This document shows positions 14,176 to 31,630 of a stretch of DNA of 64,000 bases, in pieces; the first letter of the stretch is position 1; each line of letters begins with the position of its first letter. A program made the position numbers and the translations under genes. The notes beneath the pieces were generated by a model that saw only the letters and a program-made list of their open reading frames with translations, searched no databases and was not told where the DNA came from. This DNA comes from Perca fluviatilis (lineage: Eukaryota > Chordata > Actinopteri > Perciformes > Percidae), in NCBI RefSeq assembly GCF_010015445.1, contig NC_053121.1:24274434-24338433 (forward strand), given 5' to 3'.

Positions 14176-14208
14176 TGTGTGTGTGGTGTGTGTGTGTGTG
14201 TGTGTGTT
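14099..14208. repeat. (GT)n microsatellite
   Basis: About 110 bp of GT repeats with a few interruptions (GTTTGTG, GTGGTG). Confidence 0.95.
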
Positions 14209-14939
14209 GAATACTTCTCAAGTCTTTGAGGCTGTGTTCAGCGAAGTTTGAAAAACATGACAGTCACATTTTAGGTGCTCTGATGTCACACAGTCTTTCT
14301 GGCTTAAAAGTTCACTCAATATGAGGTTTGGTCTACTTTGATGTAGGGTCTCTAGTGAAGCGATTTTAGCATGCTATCAGCCTCTGCTGTTCTCTGTCAC
14401 CCACTCCTGCAAAGAGTGACATGGGAGCTGCCAGAGCTGAGACTCAGTCTTTTATTCCTGGTGACTACAAATTAAAGATACGAGGAAGGTAAATTCAGGC
14501 AGCACCATGACAAGCGGAATGTTGAAACTTCTGCCAGTTTTTACTCCTGCAATAAAAACTGGTATCTAGATTTTGGTTGTGATCAATCATGATTTTGTTT
14601 TGTTAATAAGAAGAAAAAGATTTTATTTTGAATAAGAGACTATTCTTCTTCAAATATCATTTAAAACAAAGATATCAAGAACCTAGCACCACTGCCTCTT
14701 CTGATTCCTTTACATGAACAACGTCACCTGCTCTTTTCTTAAAGGTATGAAACCCCTGGAAAACATGCAGGGATGTTGATTATTCATTAACAAAAACACA
14801 ATTAATTTCTTGCTCATTATGGACCATTTTCTATCAGAAGCTGAGATTGTGAAGTTGCTGTTCTGTAAGGGGGAAAACGCTAAGTGATAAAGATCTGTTA
14901 GCCTAATCTTGTTTTATGCTTATTACGGTGAGAGGAGAT

Positions 14940-15180
14940 CCTCCCCGCGACGCGTCGCTCACCTGAAGAGAAACCGCAGCTCCACATGACTCCTCCGCTG
15001 CTCACATCTCCGTGTCCTGAGAATTGGGATTTAGGGAGGATTAAAGCACAATTTTTCAATTTAGCGGGGGAATTTACCTGGCTGTGCCAAAGTAATTACC
15101 CCTTCTGGAAAAATGCTATTATGGAAACAGTAAAACGCACCTACAGACGGCGAAGACATAAAGGGCTCGAAGCCAAATAA
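14940..15180. promoter_or_regulatory. candidate conserved non-coding element
   Basis: A CpG-bearing start (CCCCGCGACGCGTCGCTCAC) is followed by unique sequence with homeodomain-like AAAGTAATTACCCC and GGATTAAAG words. Its balanced composition differs from the AT-rich surroundings. Conservation is inferred, not measured. Confidence 0.3.
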
Positions 15181-16899
15181 ACAGGAAATCTACGACTGTA
15201 ATGAAAGTAATAATAAAAAAAAGACGCAGCTGACAGAACTCTTAATTTGCCTAAATAGTCAATAGGTGATTGAGCTGAAAAGACATAAAAGACAATGCTG
15301 CATTCAGTGTTAAACGCAGAGACAGTTTGAAGAAGTCTCCAAAACGGAGAACGAAAAGAAATCGGAAACATCTTGAATATGAATTTATAATCGCAGGAAA
15401 ATGCAGTGCTTCATTATTTTGTGTTTATTTAGTAGTGAATTAGATAAAAAAAAATCTTGTATAATCTGTTAAAATAGCCTAGATTTGCCCACACAAATGT
15501 GTGTACTCTAAGACCACTCAGAAATAAATGATGGGAATATATTTTTTAATATTGATATATTTATATTAGGCTATATTTGTAAAAACAAAATTTTAAAAAC
15601 GACATTGTGGAAACTGATTCAAGTGATTGTGGGGAAGACTGATTGGCAGTAGTTTGAGGTTATATGTGGAAATCATAAACAGGGGGATGGAAAAAAGTTA
15701 AAAGATCAAAAACATGTTGTTAATATTACAGTACCCTGTAACTTAAACTTGGCTTGCTGCTGTAAATAATGGGATTAAATATAGGATAGATTATTGGTGC
15801 ATTTAAAGTCATATGGTACAAATTAGATGCCTTTTGTAATTCAATCAAATTAGACTCATAACAACGTCTTGGCTTCAGTAGCCTGCTATGCGTTCAAAAA
15901 CAACAAGTGCACCTTATTCTGGTTATAAATGCATGAAGCCTAATCCCTTAGGTTAATTCTTCCTTGTTCGTCTGTGTGATGTGTTCCGGTGCTGCATCGA
16001 AAGTTCTCTCACTTAGGGCCTAGGCCTATACCTTATTTTAGTAAATAAAAAATAAAAAAGGCCTGGACTCAATCATTTGATGGTCATACCTGTGATATGC
16101 CTATTGGTTACTATCGAGTCTTGTTTTAAGTATAACTAGCCTACAGTTACACAGTATAATAAATGTAGGCTACTGAGGTAAACTTTGCACATTTCGCAGA
16201 GTAGACTTTCTGACATATTTGGAATTATTTATCTTAGTGAGCAGTGGCTTTATGAAACGGGTGTGAAAGGGTGACAATTAGCAATAAGTGAACGATGCTG
16301 AGGCTCTTTGTAAATTAATTCATATTTATGCTCTTTCTGTATAACGCCACTCTATCTGCTTTGCTTGCAGATATGCTCATTCACGTTGCTTTCATTCGCA
16401 TATGAGAGAGTGAAAAAAACAGTAGCTACCTCTGTCCGGTCTGAAATGTATGGGAGACGAAACAGAGGCCCTCTGTGGGTATATCCCATGTAAGCAGGGC
16501 CCTGTGCATTGTGTGAATTAGGTGGATTAGCCTCTGCTTTTGTTGTGGTGTGTACACACGGACACTGATTCAACTCTCATAAAGCCATTTTGGCCCTAAC
16601 AACTTTAAGGAAGTCTTATATTCCCAAACCTTCAGCCGGAGATGATCTAAATGGGGACTCCTTTTGAAGTTGCACAGCATTCATCACTGAGTTAGTTCAG
16701 GTTTTGTTTGGCAAAATGCAAAAAACATTGAATTCAGTCGGAGCCCTCCGTTGTAGTTCACAAAGAAGAAGAAAAACATCCTGTTGATGTCTTAAACGCA
16801 TCACATGGCGCCTGGAATTTGTTTAGCAAACTGCTGAACCGCAGACTGATAATTATCGAATCAAAAATAATCAACAGACGCATGAACGATTGATTTGAG

Positions 16900-17110
16900 T
16901 GACATGACGTTTATCAGGAAATGTGACCATGTTGCACAATCCTCCACAGCCACACAGTCTCAGAGCCCACCCGCCGCGTGTGCACGTGAGTGCGCGCATG
17001 CTGTATTCCGAGGTGTAAATATAAACATTTGCACATATTTCTTAATAATTGCAGTATTTGGACCAATTAAGCCAGACAATTTTAACGACTGGTTTATTAG
17101 CCGTGGCTAA
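16900..17110. promoter_or_regulatory. candidate conserved non-coding element
   Basis: A CpG-bearing patch (CACCCGCCGCGTGTGCACGT) adjoins a FOX-like GTAAATATAAACATTTGC and homeodomain-like CCAATTAAG and GCTAATTAAAA words. It is not repetitive. The call is by appearance only. Confidence 0.3.
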
Positions 17111-19689
17111 TTAAAACGTCCCCAGAATGTATCCTATCTTCATATCAATCTTTATAATTTGATACATCCAAATAATTAGGAATAAGGAAGTGCGATGTTC
17201 ACTGTCAACTGTCCCTCATGCCTTTCAGGTGGTTTTGAAGAGACTATATTTTGATGTTATTTTAAAATTCTGTACTTTTATTTTTGCAAACTTTGCAGAA
17301 AGCATGCAGTCCCATCTTTTTTTTTTTAATCAACTTGTTTCTCTCGTAAAACTTATATTTTTACTCTCTCCACTTTCTGCTGCATTATTGTGAATATGAG
17401 ATGCAACAGATCTCTGAGAAGAAAGAGGAAACTTTGTTTCATCGGGCACCAATTAATATGGAATTGACCTATATGTAACATCATGACCCTTTTAATATTT
17501 TAGTGACTAAAGTAAAGCTGGTTTGAAAATAGTCTTAATGCGGATTTTTGTTTTTATAGGAAGCTTAGTAGCCAAAGTACATCAGCAGGCCTAAAGGCCC
17601 CACTCTGGGCGATATGTTTTCGTCATTATTCATCACCTGTAGCATCGAGGCTTCTGTTCATTTTGCTTCAGCTGAAATGTAGAAATGACAACTTTCTTTT
17701 TTTCACATAGGCCTAAGTGTTTTTGCCTTACTTGTGTCTGCCATTTCGTTTGCGTTCTTGTTATTATTTTGATAATAATTTGCTGTGTGTAATTTAAACC
17801 TGGCTGCTATTTATTTTCATCATGACGGACTATGTTTATTTAGAACACATAAGCTAAACTGTACAAACGTGTATTCCAGACGCTCAATCTTGACATCAAA
17901 CTACGTTATATCTTCTTGTTTTTGTCTACCACTGACCCGTTGTTACACAAGGCAAACACTAATTCATGTAAATTATATTCACTTCATCCAAACTATAGCT
18001 AATTGTCATATTTCGATTAGGAAATCAACCTCTTACGGCACTTTTCATTGTCCAAGGAGTAAACTATAGTCATAATTATGATTAAAACAAACATTTAGCA
18101 TCACTGGCGTTTGCAGTTTTTAAAAAATATGTATCACCCACATATTGTCTTTTCAATTCAGTTTCTATTACACTTTAGATCGCCCGGAAGCTCGCGCTGA
18201 CTGACTTTGATTCTGCTTAATGTGAAATGATTTTGCGTCTTTGTGTCTGTTTGTCAGTAAACGGATTAGACTTCGACAGAGGAGTTTCAACATGTGGTGA
18301 TAACCTCTTCAAAGAGAACATTTCAACGGGTCATCACAGTTTCTTATATTTCATTAAATGTTTTTTCTTGTTCTTTTCTTTTCTTTTTTTACAAAACAGA
18401 CATAAACACATCACACTCCTTATTACATTGGGAAGGTTTGAACTAAGTGAAATTGTCTTCAACATGCAGATTAACAAGCCATTTCATTTATGGTTGCATT
18501 ATAGTTTTTCAGAAAGAATAAGGCTTCACACCGAAGTTTGTCTTTTTCGTGGAGGAACAAGAGCGATGCTGAAAAATTGTGAAACAAAAAAAATCAGGAA
18601 ACCCTCTGTTATTTTCATTATTGTGAAAACTGATTCCATACATGTGCACAGGTGGTTATTAAAAGTAAATATGCCCACCTGTCTTTGCATAAGTCTTAAT
18701 TATACAACATTTCCTCTGTGTTTTGTGAAAATGAGAATGTCTCATTATCTGCTCCTCTGAGATATACCATTGTACAACAATCAGGGGAAATCAAAGTAAT
18801 TCAGCAACTACTTCAAAGTACAATGCAGCATGAGTCACTGGTGCAAAAAAAAAAAAAAAAAGAAAGAAATAGCATCTTTGCATACCTGAATCCTAAAGTA
18901 ACATTTCCATGTGGGAACATTTCTGTTTTGATCCCATCAGGGTCCAGTTAAGATTTCCACGTGCATCTTACTGTGAAGACATGATAAGGAGAAGATTTCC
19001 AGCAAAATAATGCAGAATTTGACATGAAAGATTCATCTCTTCCTCCCCTCGAAAAGTGACAGTAAGAGAAGTACCATAAGTGTGACAGAGGCCATGTAGG
19101 AATGAGCTTACAGATTTAACATGTTTAATGATACAGATGAAGTGAAAGCTGTGGAAAATGCAGGGAAAGCTTTACATTCAATGGATGATAGAGGGTGATG
19201 AATCATTTTGCGTATTCTGGGATATGTGCCGTATATTTGAAAGACAGTATTTATTAAACCATTAGAATAAAGTTCATTTCCCACTCTTCACCTTCATGGA
19301 TTCTTTATTTAAAGACAGGGTTGTTTGATTCATTGGTGAATGGTTATTTTTACATGTCTAATTTTTACAGTAGAGTGGAGTGAAGTTTATTGTACCTAAT
19401 TGTGTGTCCTGGAATGTGTGCGCTCATCATAGTTGTCTTTTTGTCTGTGCCTCCATGTGCCCATGTGCCAACGCAAGTGTGTGCCCATATGTGGGTGTAT
19501 GAGTGCTTCACTGTTACTCTGTGCCTGTGTGTATATGTATGTGTGTTCATGTGTGTGCCCATGTGTGCTGTATGCAGCCTATTAGTAGAGTTTAACCCCT
19601 GTGTTCAGGGAGTCACATCCCCTCAACACACCAGGCTCCATTCTTACTGCAGCACGTTAACATTTTAACTCTCTTCCCTCCCCACCCAC

Positions 19690-19860
19690 CCCCTTCACTT
19701 TTGTCCTAAGAGGGCAATTAAGGAAACAAACGTTTTCCCCAAGATAAGCTGGCTGCCAGCTTTGCATACTAATGCAATGCCAAGTGCTTACAAATAGTGA
19801 GTGCTCTAATTACCGTCACTGTTTTCAATCAGAAATTGCTCAATTTCCCAGGATGAGGTC
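19690..19860. promoter_or_regulatory. candidate conserved non-coding element
   Basis: Dense words include GGCAATTAAGG, GCATACTAATGCAATGCCAA (POU-like) and CTCTAATTACCGTC. This kind of mixed homeodomain/POU block is common in vertebrate developmental enhancers. Inference only. Confidence 0.3.
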
Positions 19861-19940
19861 TCCATGGCTGGAGAGAAAAAGCACAACCTGACAGAGGCAA
19901 GAGACAATCATCTCTGTGCAGTGTGGCTGAGTTTGTCTGC

Positions 19941-19943
<3 letters not shown>

Positions 19944-19999
<56 letters not shown>
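19944..19999. repeat. (GT)n microsatellite
   Basis: A perfect run of about 28 GT units, preceded by degenerate GT-rich DNA at 19390-19570. Confidence 0.95.
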
Positions 20000-20001
<2 letters not shown>

Positions 20002-20493
20002 TATGTGCCCACATGTGTGCATGGGTGTTGGTGCAAATAATAATCTGCCTCTGTGTGTAGACCCCGGCACAACCCTCTCCATCACTGCTGCCCTTGACAA
20101 GTCAAGAAATGGATCCTGTCAGCCTCTACAGCATTTAGCACCACAATTATCCCCCTTTTCACAGCCTGGATGCATTAATGTAAACCACACCAGGCAGTAG
20201 TTGCCACTTAGTGATGAGCATGATGTGGTGCACCATCTCTGGGTGAGCAATTTGAGGCAATTGTGTTGCTGTGTGATCATCAGTGCAAATCAGGGCCTGC
20301 TCATTTATTAAGCAATTTCTGTTTGAGAAAATTAAAAGGAAGGCTCATTTAATTTGGCAGGAGATAGTAATATCTCTAAAAGCAACAATAATGCATAATG
20401 TGGCTGACATCAAACAAAAAAACAATATTGGAGCGAGTTTAGCCCGCATCAGGGAGGTGTCTACTATTCTGAGAGGAATAGGCATCGTCATGT

Positions 20494-20518
20494 GGCCACC
20501 AGGAGTAGGGGGCAGTAC
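20494..20518 (+). promoter_or_regulatory. CTCF-like motif
   Basis: TGGCCACCAGGAG followed by TAGGGGGCAGT resembles the CTCF core but carries a 2 bp offset between its halves. Weak support. Confidence 0.2.
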
Positions 20519-22302
20519 AGACAAAAGTGACAAGGATTCACTCCTTGGGTGTGAGAATAAGTCACTCCATAGGACGCGCACACAGGACCCATCCGTTGGC
20601 CTTAGCTGACCTTCAGCTCTGACGGTGGCTAATGGAGGGCTGGCCCTCGATCAATGCACTGAGAGACCAGGCTCCCCATCCCTGCCCTTTCACCGGGCCA
20701 GGAAGGGACAGATGCTGCCAGGAGCCACGCCGTGGAGCCATCGACCCTGCCACTTTCCCATCCTGTGGGTGACAGCTGCAGTGCCAATGAGCCTGGGGAC
20801 GCCACGCTGCCCTTCCACGTAGGAAGGACAGCCAGCAACTCCATCTCTGTGGTGGCGGAAAATAAAGTCACTGATGATCTGCTTGTGAATGTCAGATCCA
20901 TGTTAACAACCCCAGCAAACACGTTGGTGTTGAGTAGATGTTGATATGGCAGCTCGCACTAGAGTTGAAAACCTGCATAGCAAGATGGAACTTGTTCATA
21001 GTTGTCCAGAGCTACGAAGTGCATTATTATGTGGAATATGTTTATGTTTTCAGCTCAAAACTTTTTCTAAAGCTCTTTCAATGTGTTTTTCCATTGCAAT
21101 GAGTTGTGAAAATGCAGTGCTTATTAGTGTTGGTGTAAACATAAGCATATATCAAATGCATGCTGCGACAGCTTTGTTTGAATAAAGATATTCCACCTTA
21201 TTGCTTTAATTTAAATTGAATAGAGTTGGACCAAAAGCTGAGAACTCCTGTAACCTTTTGTCAGTAAAAGTTGAAGTCACATCAACATAAAACCCGACTC
21301 CTGCATAACCCTTGTCAAAGTTAAAACTTGTGTTTGCATTTTGATCATTCTTTGCATTCGTTGTGCACTTAAAATGTTACCGTAGGGAATATATCTTTAT
21401 CATGCTGCACCATGTTGCTAAGAGGTGCCTGATGTTGTGCTTGGTGGTTTACTTTGTAACCCAGATGGTGCACCACTGTATACCTTTTATCAGCCTTTTT
21501 TGTCAATAAAAATGTCTGCATAATAAAAAAACACAAAACCATATTTACTGTGCATTTTAATTGCATGGACTTCATTTCAAACATGTAAAGCTTTTCAAAA
21601 CAATAGCAGATAAAACAATCATTCCATATGGGGAGAGAAGAGAAGACATCCAAGAGGTTCAGCACAGATTGTTCTTTTTATTATCATTAACAATAATGTA
21701 ATTCTGAAGCCCCCCCGTGACCTCCTCACAGCAGTACCTCATCTCAGAAGTCATTCATTAGAACAAACAGAAGGCAGGCAGAAAGACAGCGAGAAAGAGA
21801 CATGGGGAGAGAGCACAGTGTAAAATAAATTAGATTGTTCTTATTAGATGAACCACTTTAAGATGTAAAAGAAAGTGTGTTTCAGAAATTCAAAGGATAT
21901 CTTCAGTGTTTGGAGATGAAGATGTCACGTAGAGCCCATGATCCAGTTGTTGGTTTTGTGCTTTGTGTGTAATCACAGTTACATTTTACTGTCCATTTCA
22001 GGATAGTATGCCCACAGGGAGCCTTGGAATATGGGTCTGAGAAGTGCATGTTTGGATTGAGATTGGGCTACAGTGTTTTTGTTCAACACCATGGGCTGAT
22101 GCGGGCTGTGGTGAAACTAATCAAAAAGCTTCTTATGTCTTCTTCCTCTGATATAAATGGATTGTACAGTTCCCCCGTGATTTGGCCTAGTGTTTACTGA
22201 ATAAGATTTCTTATACTGGAGTGTCAGTAAAGGCCACCTCTCTCAATTAAGCCCCCCTGGTTCCTTTCCATAAGAGCAGTCAGACGGTGTTTGGTCATAT
22301 CT

Positions 22303-22317
22303 GCACCCCCTGGTGAT
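22303..22317 (-). promoter_or_regulatory. CTCF-like motif
   Basis: On the minus strand ATCACCAGGGGGTGC is close to the CTCF core CCACCAGGGGGCGC. A motif match alone does not show binding. Confidence 0.3.
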
Positions 22318-25300
22318 TCTTATCGTACCAGGCCTGTAATGGTCAACCTCTATACATGTTAATGTGTGAATGTATACATATGTGAGGATAAAATATGATA
22401 CAGAGTGGTCAGAGGCTCGGTTGGGCCCGGGCGACAAAATAGGGGGAGGAGAGAGGAGGGGGGTGAAGAGAGCCGTGTGGATCCTTGGAGTGGTGTGACA
22501 GACTCCCCAGCCTCCTGGTAGGATTTGTTGGAATGTGAGAGAGGAGGATTTTAGCACCAGGCGAGCTACGCCAGAGTGCTGCAGACTTCATGCCATCTGT
22601 CTCAGCCTCCATCCTCTCTTTGCCAAACTCATCAGACCTTTATTTCCTCTCCCTCTATCTCCTTCTCATCCCTGTTCACAAGAGTAGCGGACATACTGAG
22701 ATCTGCTAATGTATTGGAGGGAAAAAAAATGTCTGGGCTTTATAAACAGACTCAAAAATCTCGATTGATTAATATGTATTCTTGGAGCTAATTGTCCAAC
22801 AGTCCTCATGGAGAAAAATGTGTGTTCAATAGCCCTGCCATTTGTGACTTGACCAACAGGGAATGAGATTCATACCATAGCAGATCTGTTGATCAGTTAA
22901 TAATGAAACATGTTTCAAGTGAGAGCCAACAAGTTCACTTAATTTAATGCATCATTATAAACCATTACCTTATTTTTTTTTATATCATACTGTAATGTAA
23001 TGATGTCTGAATAAAAATATATCATATGAATGAATAATAATGCTCCGTGTGTAGTTTTTTCTCACTTAATGTAGAATATTTTATGGATGCACTGTATACA
23101 AGATTTAAGTCCACTCAACACCTGCCAGTCCATGAAAAAAGATTGTAACCAAAGGTAAAGGTAACCAAAAATTACCAAGTCGCTTCCATGTAAAGAGGTC
23201 TGCTTTCTTAGGCCAACAATTTTTTTTTTTTACATTAAATGGGTTTGTGATTATGTGGTGTTTAGATGGAACTGATCTCTCACTCTGTGGACAACTGGGG
23301 AGGAGGCTGAAGGAGATCACAGAGAGGAGCTGTACCGCCTCCATGTCCTTAACCTGTTTACAGAAGGGCAACGGAGGGTGGAGGGAATGGAAAGGAAATG
23401 TACCCTTTGTCTGAAATGGAACACTAGGTGGCAGGAAGTGGGCAAGAGGCCTTTTAAAATGACCCTGATCTCTGTGCTAGGACGGCCTAGGCGATTGATC
23501 TGGCCAGAGATGGCAGGGAGGGGAGCCAGGTGAACCCAGAGAGTCTGCAGACCACGCAGGTCTATTATGGACGAGGAAGAGAGCGGAGTCGGCTGGGGCC
23601 CAGCCCCACTGCTCTCAGTCATATCACTGCTCAGACAGCCAGAGTCAACTGGCTGCATCCTAACAAGCAGGCAAATACTGACAACAGTCTGGTGCACAAC
23701 AAGCTCAACAGGCATCATATGAGAACTTTAGGAAGGATTTCCACTGCAGAATGCTGTCAAATCTGTGTATAAAACATTGCATAACACTGACTAATTGGTG
23801 AGTGTGCATACATGCCAGTATGGTACACATGACAAAATAAATACATGCAGATCCATGTAGAGCTTTTGGAGATTTAGCTGCACAGAGCACATTTAGAAAG
23901 AAATGGAAAATTGTTGCTTTAGTATAATTAATTTACAGAACACAACCACATATTGCATTTAAATGACTCGAGAAACTGCTGCAAAAGTTGTGGACTGAAA
24001 TTATAATAACAAACATCAAGATTTAATGATGCTACACAACAGAAAGAGGAAAGAAACATCAAACAGGAACAAAGAATAAAAAGAAAACACAAAAGCAGAC
24101 ATTAATTCAGCAGATGTTTGTGCACATCTGCACACGCATGTGAATGTGGAGAGGCTGCTATAAGTGTATCCAGTAAATTGCCGACATTGCTTTGAAATTG
24201 TTAAAAAAAAAAAACATTGGCATTTGTGTTCTTTGGGGTACCTTTGCCTGTGACACTAATGCACAATATGTGGGAAAAAAAAATAATGAGAGAAATTTGT
24301 ATCCTAAGTAGGTTTTACATATCTATGAGTCAAACATCCCATTCAGCTAGAACGACACTAAACTGTTCCAGCATTTGTATTTTGGCCAGCCTTGAGAAGG
24401 TGAGTGCTCAGTGTCTACGCGCTCATCCCTCTGTATATCTAAGATGTTTACTGCACACAACATGCAAGCAAACACGTGCACACACACACTTAAATGCACA
24501 AACAGAAACTCTAATCCTGACCCCCTCCTCTCTTCCTCTCCCTGCTTCCCTCCCCGGGCGTGGAAATGAAAGCTGGGCACTTCGGAGAGGATGGCTGGAA
24601 GAAATGAAGACGTGTCTGATTACCACAGCAACCAATGGTGATGCAGCGCTCCGTACTCTCTGCCCTCTGATAGGTCTTTGTCACTCTCTTCATCTCAAAG
24701 CCCATGTCCTTCCCTCTAATCCCCCTCCCAAACACAAACAGGCCAATCCTGAGACAAGGCTCAGGGGCTGGGGAGGGATGAAGGAGCTGAGGCTTGGAAG
24801 GAGTGAGGGATGTTGTTCAGGATGAGAAAAAGGAGCACCAGAAGCTGATGTGGGTGTGAGAAGGAGCCAGTGTGTTATTATTAATAAAGCATTAAAAAAG
24901 TGAGCACATCAAAGCATACAGGGGCTATGCTATCATACATGAAAGTACTGCACTATGGCTTAATGTTTCCTAAGGCGTGTTATGGTGACGCTGCTTTCAT
25001 TTGAAATGCATTGTGTGGAAAATGGATTTTCAGGAGTGGGGAGAGAAAGCTTGGTGTGGGTGCAGACCATAATTTAAAACCTGACCTCATAGGCTCTTCA
25101 AAGTCTCTGTGTGTGGGTATATTTAGGACTTACGTACAGTATGTGTGAGAGACCTAAAGCACAGCTACATAAACAACAAATACATACATACGTGAGGGAT
25201 GTGGACAACACCTGCAAAAACAGAGAATGCGCAATCAGTGTCACAACAAAATCAAAAATGCATAATTTCACATTTTGATCATTAGGAACTCACTTTTCTT

Positions 25301-25568
25301 TTTTTTCTTCTTTTTTTTCCCTTTCTGAGCAAAGGGTGTCTGCACCTCATTATATCGCACTTGCTCCTTCGTCGATCGAGGAAGTGACACATCTTACTCA
25401 TCGTTCCCCCGTGGCCAGGTAATTATCCTAATCTACCTTCCTTCTGTGCTCCAGCTCCTGTGCCACACTGGCTCAGACCACCTCTGTGGCTTCATTATCA
25501 GTGCTGGGACTCATTAACGGCTCGATGGCCTAACTGTGCAGGCTGCTGGCAGAGAGAAACCATCGGTA

Positions 25569-25639
25569 AAGGAAAGAAGAAGAAGCAGGAGGAGGAGGAG
25601 GAGGCGGAGGAGAACAAGAAGAAGAGGGAAGAAAAAAAT
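25569..25639. repeat. (GGA)n/(GAA)n polypurine tract
   Basis: About 70 bases of almost pure A/G, with repeated GGAGGAGG and AAGAAGAAG units. Confidence 0.85.
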
Positions 25640-25834
25640 GAGACACTAAAGAGCAAGGGGCTGCCCTGAAGGATGACATCTCAATCATGAGGGACAATTC
25701 TTGCTAGTCCAACGGCTTTGGTTCCTTAAAAAATCATCGTTCACTGATGGAGGGTGAGGCTACAGGGCATAACAGTGTCAAAGAGGAAGGCAGAAGATCA
25801 GCGAAAGCACTTTCTGCAGGGCAAAATGACCATG

Positions 25835-29415
<3,581 letters not shown>

Positions 29416-29760
29416 CAGCAGTGGAAAGTAACTGAGTACACTTACAGTTCTTAAGTACTGTACTTCTGTATTTACAATGTACAGGTACTTCTACTTGAGT
29501 ATTTCTATTTTGTGCAACTTCTTGCTTCTACCCCACTACATTTCAGAGGGAAATTATTATTTATATATTGAAATACATTTAGCGGAGAATACTTTTGGAC
29601 TATGAAATGAAGTATTTTTACGCCTACTTTTACTTTAGATAAGGATGTGAACACATATTATACCAATGTAAAATATAGAATGTTTGCTGAAACACTTACA
29701 CCAGGCTACTCTTAAAGTAAATATGGGTTATTAACAAAAGAACCCAGCCTGCCACCGCTG
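29416..29760. mobile_element. hAT-like MITE with CAGCAGTGG/CCACCGCTG ends
   Basis: The left end CAGCAGTGGAAAGTAACTGA and right end CCACCGCTG are inverted with one mismatch. The body has GTACTT words and the phrase CCCCACTACATTTCAGAGGG, typical of a very common fish MITE. No clear 8 bp target duplication remains, so the copy is old. Confidence 0.65.
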
Positions 29761-31042
29761 TTCTGTACACGTCATTAAAAGCTAATTGTGTTTCAATGTT
29801 TTCTTCTTCTTATGAAAACTACAATCATTGCTGTGATTAACAGGAGAAACGGGTCAGATCACAAGTATGGTTAGAGAACTAGGTTAGACAACCCATGATG
29901 ACCCATTCACACCAAAATAAAACTTGTTTACTTCCATTTCAAAGCTAAAGCAGTGTGAAAAAAAACGTATAAAACATACTCTGATCCCCATCTTAAGCTG
30001 TTTTGGGGTGTACTTTTAGCTTTACAGAGGAGTCTGTTAAGTCAAACAATGGGAGAGCATTAAAACATGCCAATAGAGCAGTATTAGTCAACAGCCTGAG
30101 TCAATACACCCCACTGGGCTGCATGTCTTCCTACAAACACAAGCAATTGCTTTAGAAGGCCTCGGCACTAGATGGAAACATCAATTACTGTAAATTACAC
30201 CAAAACAGTGTGAAACACTTCAATTTGTTAAATCTCCAGAGCAGTCTGAGCTGTTTTGGATGAAAGCAGAGCAAAGCACTGGAGTAAGATAATATTCAAT
30301 AGCCCTAAGATACAGCACATTGCCCTATCTCTCCTTGGTCGTGTTTATGCATTGAATGGGGGAGTTATTTATATTTAGATTCCTGGGACTTACTTAGAAA
30401 GCGTTATCAAGCACGTAGAAAACCGAGCACAAAATATTATTTTTCCTGTGTGTAGCCTACTTTTTAAACGTGGAATTCAAAATAGGAGCACTCTGTCGCA
30501 GCCACACGACTTTTAAAATACACATCAGCTGCACCGTGTGCCCAGTCTTCGGTTGGCCTGTAGAAACACTTGCAAAGGCAGGGTGAAAGGTACGTTATGT
30601 GTTTATAAAGGCTTTCATCTCAAAGTCCCGGGACACAGATTGATACATTCTGCAGTACGACTACATTGAGACAATGTAAACAAAGGATAAAATACCCTCT
30701 TGGTTTACAACCTCACTTTCGTACACAGCATAACCACAAATGATAGCCTTCTAAAGGAAGCGACTATGCTCCAAAACAAAACACGTCCAATTTCGACTAA
30801 ACTTTGTAGTGCTTCAATGACTTCCCTCGATATGGTTGATTATCCAGGAGGGGTGTTGGTTGCTGGGGACAGATGAAGATTTGGCTGTTTCAGGGAACAT
30901 TTTGGGAGGAGGGCGGGGGGGCTGGAGTAAATGAAAGACAAATGCGAGTAGTGCCCACTCAGCTATTTTCCCAGTCAAGATCAAAGGCACGCCGGACTGG
31001 CCGCTCCACGGGAAACTTGAGATGGGTCCTGCCTTTGTTTGC

Positions 31043-31055
31043 TGTTGCTAGGAAA
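31043..31055. promoter_or_regulatory. RFX X-box-like motif
   Basis: GTTGCTAGGAAAC matches both half-sites of the X-box with shortened spacing. Confidence 0.35.
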
Positions 31056-31439
31056 CCTGCACAAGGCTGAAAGTGTTTGCAGTGGGGTACAACATCAAAA
31101 CCATTTCCAATATAAATTTTGAAGACAGCCATGTATTTGTGTCCTGGGCTTTAAATTTACTGAGTACACTGAAAACACTTAACAAATAATGACTCATCCC
31201 CTCTGTTAGTCCTGGAATAAATTTCTTGGTGTTTGTTTAAAAAAAGAAGTCGTTACAATTACACATGTGCACATTTAGAAAGGGCACTTGTGTGAAGACT
31301 ATGTTTAGTATCAGTGCTCTGACAGTATGTAAGCATCACCGTGTTGATGCACAAACTAAATGCACTAAAACACAGTAAAAGCCAGATTAATAAACTTTGT
31401 GGCCCAGTGCAGGAACACACAGCACGTGAAACTGCACAC

Positions 31440-31630
31440 GCAACTTAAATTTAGTTTGTTACATTTATAAGCTTAGGTTTGGCTTCCCAACGAAGCTAAT
31501 TATGATGCTGTTATCTATTAATGGGCCCCATGATAGTAAGACATGGCTAGACATGTGTCACAGAGAGCTCATTACATATCATTAGTTCAACACTCCAATA
31601 ATGTCTACACCTGCTGAGCAAGAGATAATG
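31440..31630. promoter_or_regulatory. candidate conserved non-coding element
   Basis: Non-repetitive block with several TAAT/ATTA cores in varied context. Chosen by appearance; conservation not tested. Confidence 0.25.

Larger units (their letters stand above)
14209..19943. other. gene-free sequence with candidate regulatory blocks
   Basis: No coding region is supported. Two blocks stand out as low-complexity-free and motif-dense: 14940-15180 and 16900-17110 (listed separately). The open frame at 18227-18760 is AT-rich, lacks family motifs and is probably chance. Confidence 0.5.

Noticed and set aside
18227..18760. 177-codon plus-strand open frame
   Set aside because: AT-rich, Phe/Leu/Ile-rich translation with no coherent domain; likely chance.
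24217..24825. 202-codon plus-strand open frame
   Set aside because: No ATG at its 5' end and mixed low-complexity composition; frames are also open on the other strand and no family signature was seen.
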